Part shown: positions 16,234 to 17,017 of the stretch, piece after piece
Layout: each line of letters opens with the position of its first letter
How positions within the stretch are numbered: position 1 is the first letter of the stretch
NCBI GenBank assembly: GCA_002364535.1
Contig: DEYL01000001.1
Span: 1 to 17,017 of the forward strand
DNA: 17,017 nt
Reading direction: 5' to 3'
From: Flavobacteriaceae bacterium UBA3159
GTDB taxonomy: Bacteria > Bacteroidota > Bacteroidia > Flavobacteriales > Flavobacteriaceae
Translations under genes and position numbers: made by a program
The notes under the pieces: generated by a model
Seen by the model: only the letters and a program-made list of their open reading frames with translations
Database searches by the model: none
What the model was told of the DNA's origin: nothing

Positions 16234-17017
16234 TCATTGAATTTTAATTTCATTGATTTTCTCGAAAGAAGCCATAAGTCCTCTAATCAAGGAGGAACTC
16301 AGCCCTTGGTGTTCCATTTCGTTCAATCCGGTAATGGTGCAGCCTTGTGGGGTAGTGACCTTGTCGATTTCAGTTTCGGGATGGGAGTCGGTTTCAATCA
16401 ATAGACTGGCTGCGCCCAAAGCAGTGTACATTGACATGCGCATGGATTCATCAGCATCAAAGCCCATTTGGACGCCTCCTTGAGTTGTGGCGCGAATCAA
16501 TCGCATCCAAAAAGCAATCCCACTAGCACAAACTACAGTAGCGGCTTGCATTTGTTTTTCGTCGATCTTGATGGTAGTACCCAATCCATTGAAAATGGCT
16601 TCGGCAATGGCAATTCTCTTTTCTCCAGTGGTATTACAACACAAACAAGTCATGGATTTTCCAACAGAAATGGCGGTGTTGGGCATGCTTCTGATGATGG
16701 GATAATTCCCTCCCAATTTGTCTTCCATTCGCTGGATGCTGTAGCCAGTGATGGCAGAAATCAATACGTGCTTGTCGGTCAATACATCCTTTATTTCTTC
16801 CAAGATACCGTCAAACTGTCGGGGCTGTACCGTAAAAATGATGATGTCTGAGTTTTTTACAGCCTCTTGATTGTTTGTTGTAATTTTTACGTTGTTGTAT
16901 TCTTCCCATTTTTTGATTTCACTAATATCTCTTTTGGTCAGGTAAAGTGAAGTATAGGTGTTGTTATATACCAAGCCTTTGGCAATACTCAATCCCAAAT
17001 TTCCTGATCCGATGATG
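16234..17017 (-). CDS. proC: Pyrroline-5-carboxylate reductase family protein (5' end beyond window)
   Basis: The frame stays open to the right edge and reads IIGSGNLGLSIAKGL there. This is the N-terminal NAD(P)-binding glycine motif, so the true start lies just outside and the internal TTG at 16998 is not the start. About 260 residues are visible. Family marks are FTVQPRQFDGILEEI, IIRSMPNTAISVG and the C-terminal signature VTTPQGCTITGLNEMEHQG. ProC reduces pyrroline-5-carboxylate to proline with NAD(P)H. The usual GSGPAY segment reads ASGIAF (16510-16527), a divergence that may be a lineage trait. It lies 10 bases before argD, in the arginine operon, with no proA or proB in view. Proline synthesis is the default role, but another imine-reductase role tied to the arginine pathway is possible. 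Confidence 0.88.
   Translation of the reverse strand, partial: IIGSGNLGLSIAKGLVYNNTYTSLYLTKRDISEIKKWEEYNNVKITTNNQEAVKNSDIIIFTVQPRQFDGILEEIKDVLTDKHVLISAITGYSIQRMEDKLGGNYPIIRSMPNTAISVGKSMTCLCCNTTGEKRIAIAEAIFNGLGTTIKIDEKQMQAATVVCASGIAFWMRLIRATTQGGVQMGFDADESMRMSMYTALGAASLLIETDSHPETEIDKVTTPQGCTITGLNEMEHQGLSSSLIRGLMASFEKINEIKIQ

Noticed and set aside
16234..16998. proC as a complete 254-residue gene starting with TTG at 16998
   Set aside because: The frame continues to the edge with IIGSGN immediately before, which is the start of the dinucleotide-binding motif. The gene is truncated by the window, not short.
1..17017. CRISPR array, transposase, phage gene, toxin-antitoxin or defence system
   Set aside because: No spaced direct repeats, transposase or integrase motifs, or unexplained small operons are visible. 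Almost every base belongs to a recognisable housekeeping gene or a short gap.

Overview
The window is an ordinary-looking stretch of a Bacteroidota chromosome, most likely from the class Flavobacteriia. The evidence is: promoter-like TAnnTTTG boxes typical of this phylum; start codons without clear Shine-Dalgarno sequences; a Bacteroidota-type N-succinyl/acetyl-ornithine carbamoyltransferase (ArgF') in the arginine cluster; and the gene order ftsK-lolA-lptF/G-ribBA. Coding density is very high, and the longest stretch without a gene is about 120 bases.

Layout from left to right. Bases 1-21 hold the 5' end of a tRNA-Ser gene on the minus strand, cut by the window edge, with its own promoter-like elements at 30-59. 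Bases 100-5651 (minus) hold a tight four-gene unit, read right to left: ftsK, lolA, an LptF/LptG permease and a RibBA-like protein. Its themes are chromosome segregation at division, lipoprotein and LPS traffic, and the first step of the butanone-phosphate branch of riboflavin synthesis. The second half of the RibBA protein has lost the zinc cysteines and the GRGIGL motif of GTP cyclohydrolase II. A strong hairpin terminator at 5702-5738 separates this unit from katG (5763-7979, minus), a bifunctional catalase-peroxidase. Upstream of katG lie an AT-rich inverted-repeat region and nhaC (8102-9535, minus, apparent TTG start), a Na+/H+ antiporter. lpd (9640-11040), the E3 subunit of 2-oxoacid dehydrogenase complexes, is the only plus-strand gene and diverges from nhaC.

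From 11046 to the right edge runs a minus-strand arginine operon, read right to left: proC (cut by the edge), argD, argF', argB, argE and argH. Gaps are 2-10 bases and three junctions overlap by 4-8 bases, so translational coupling is likely. Residue 90 of ArgF' is serine. By the published AOTCase/SOTCase specificity rule this predicts the N-succinylornithine version, meaning the whole cluster probably works on succinylated rather than acetylated intermediates. ArgB makes the acylglutamyl phosphate, ArgD makes acylornithine, ArgF' makes acylcitrulline, ArgE removes the acyl group to give citrulline, and ArgH splits argininosuccinate into arginine and fumarate. ArgC, ArgG and the N-acyltransferase must lie elsewhere.

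I do not see a mobile element, CRISPR array, defence system or clearly undescribed multi-gene system. The most interesting points are the dead-looking cyclohydrolase domain of RibBA, the predicted succinyl specificity of ArgF', the divergent ProC inside the arginine operon, the long insertion in the LptF/G protein, and the inverted-repeat region between nhaC and katG.
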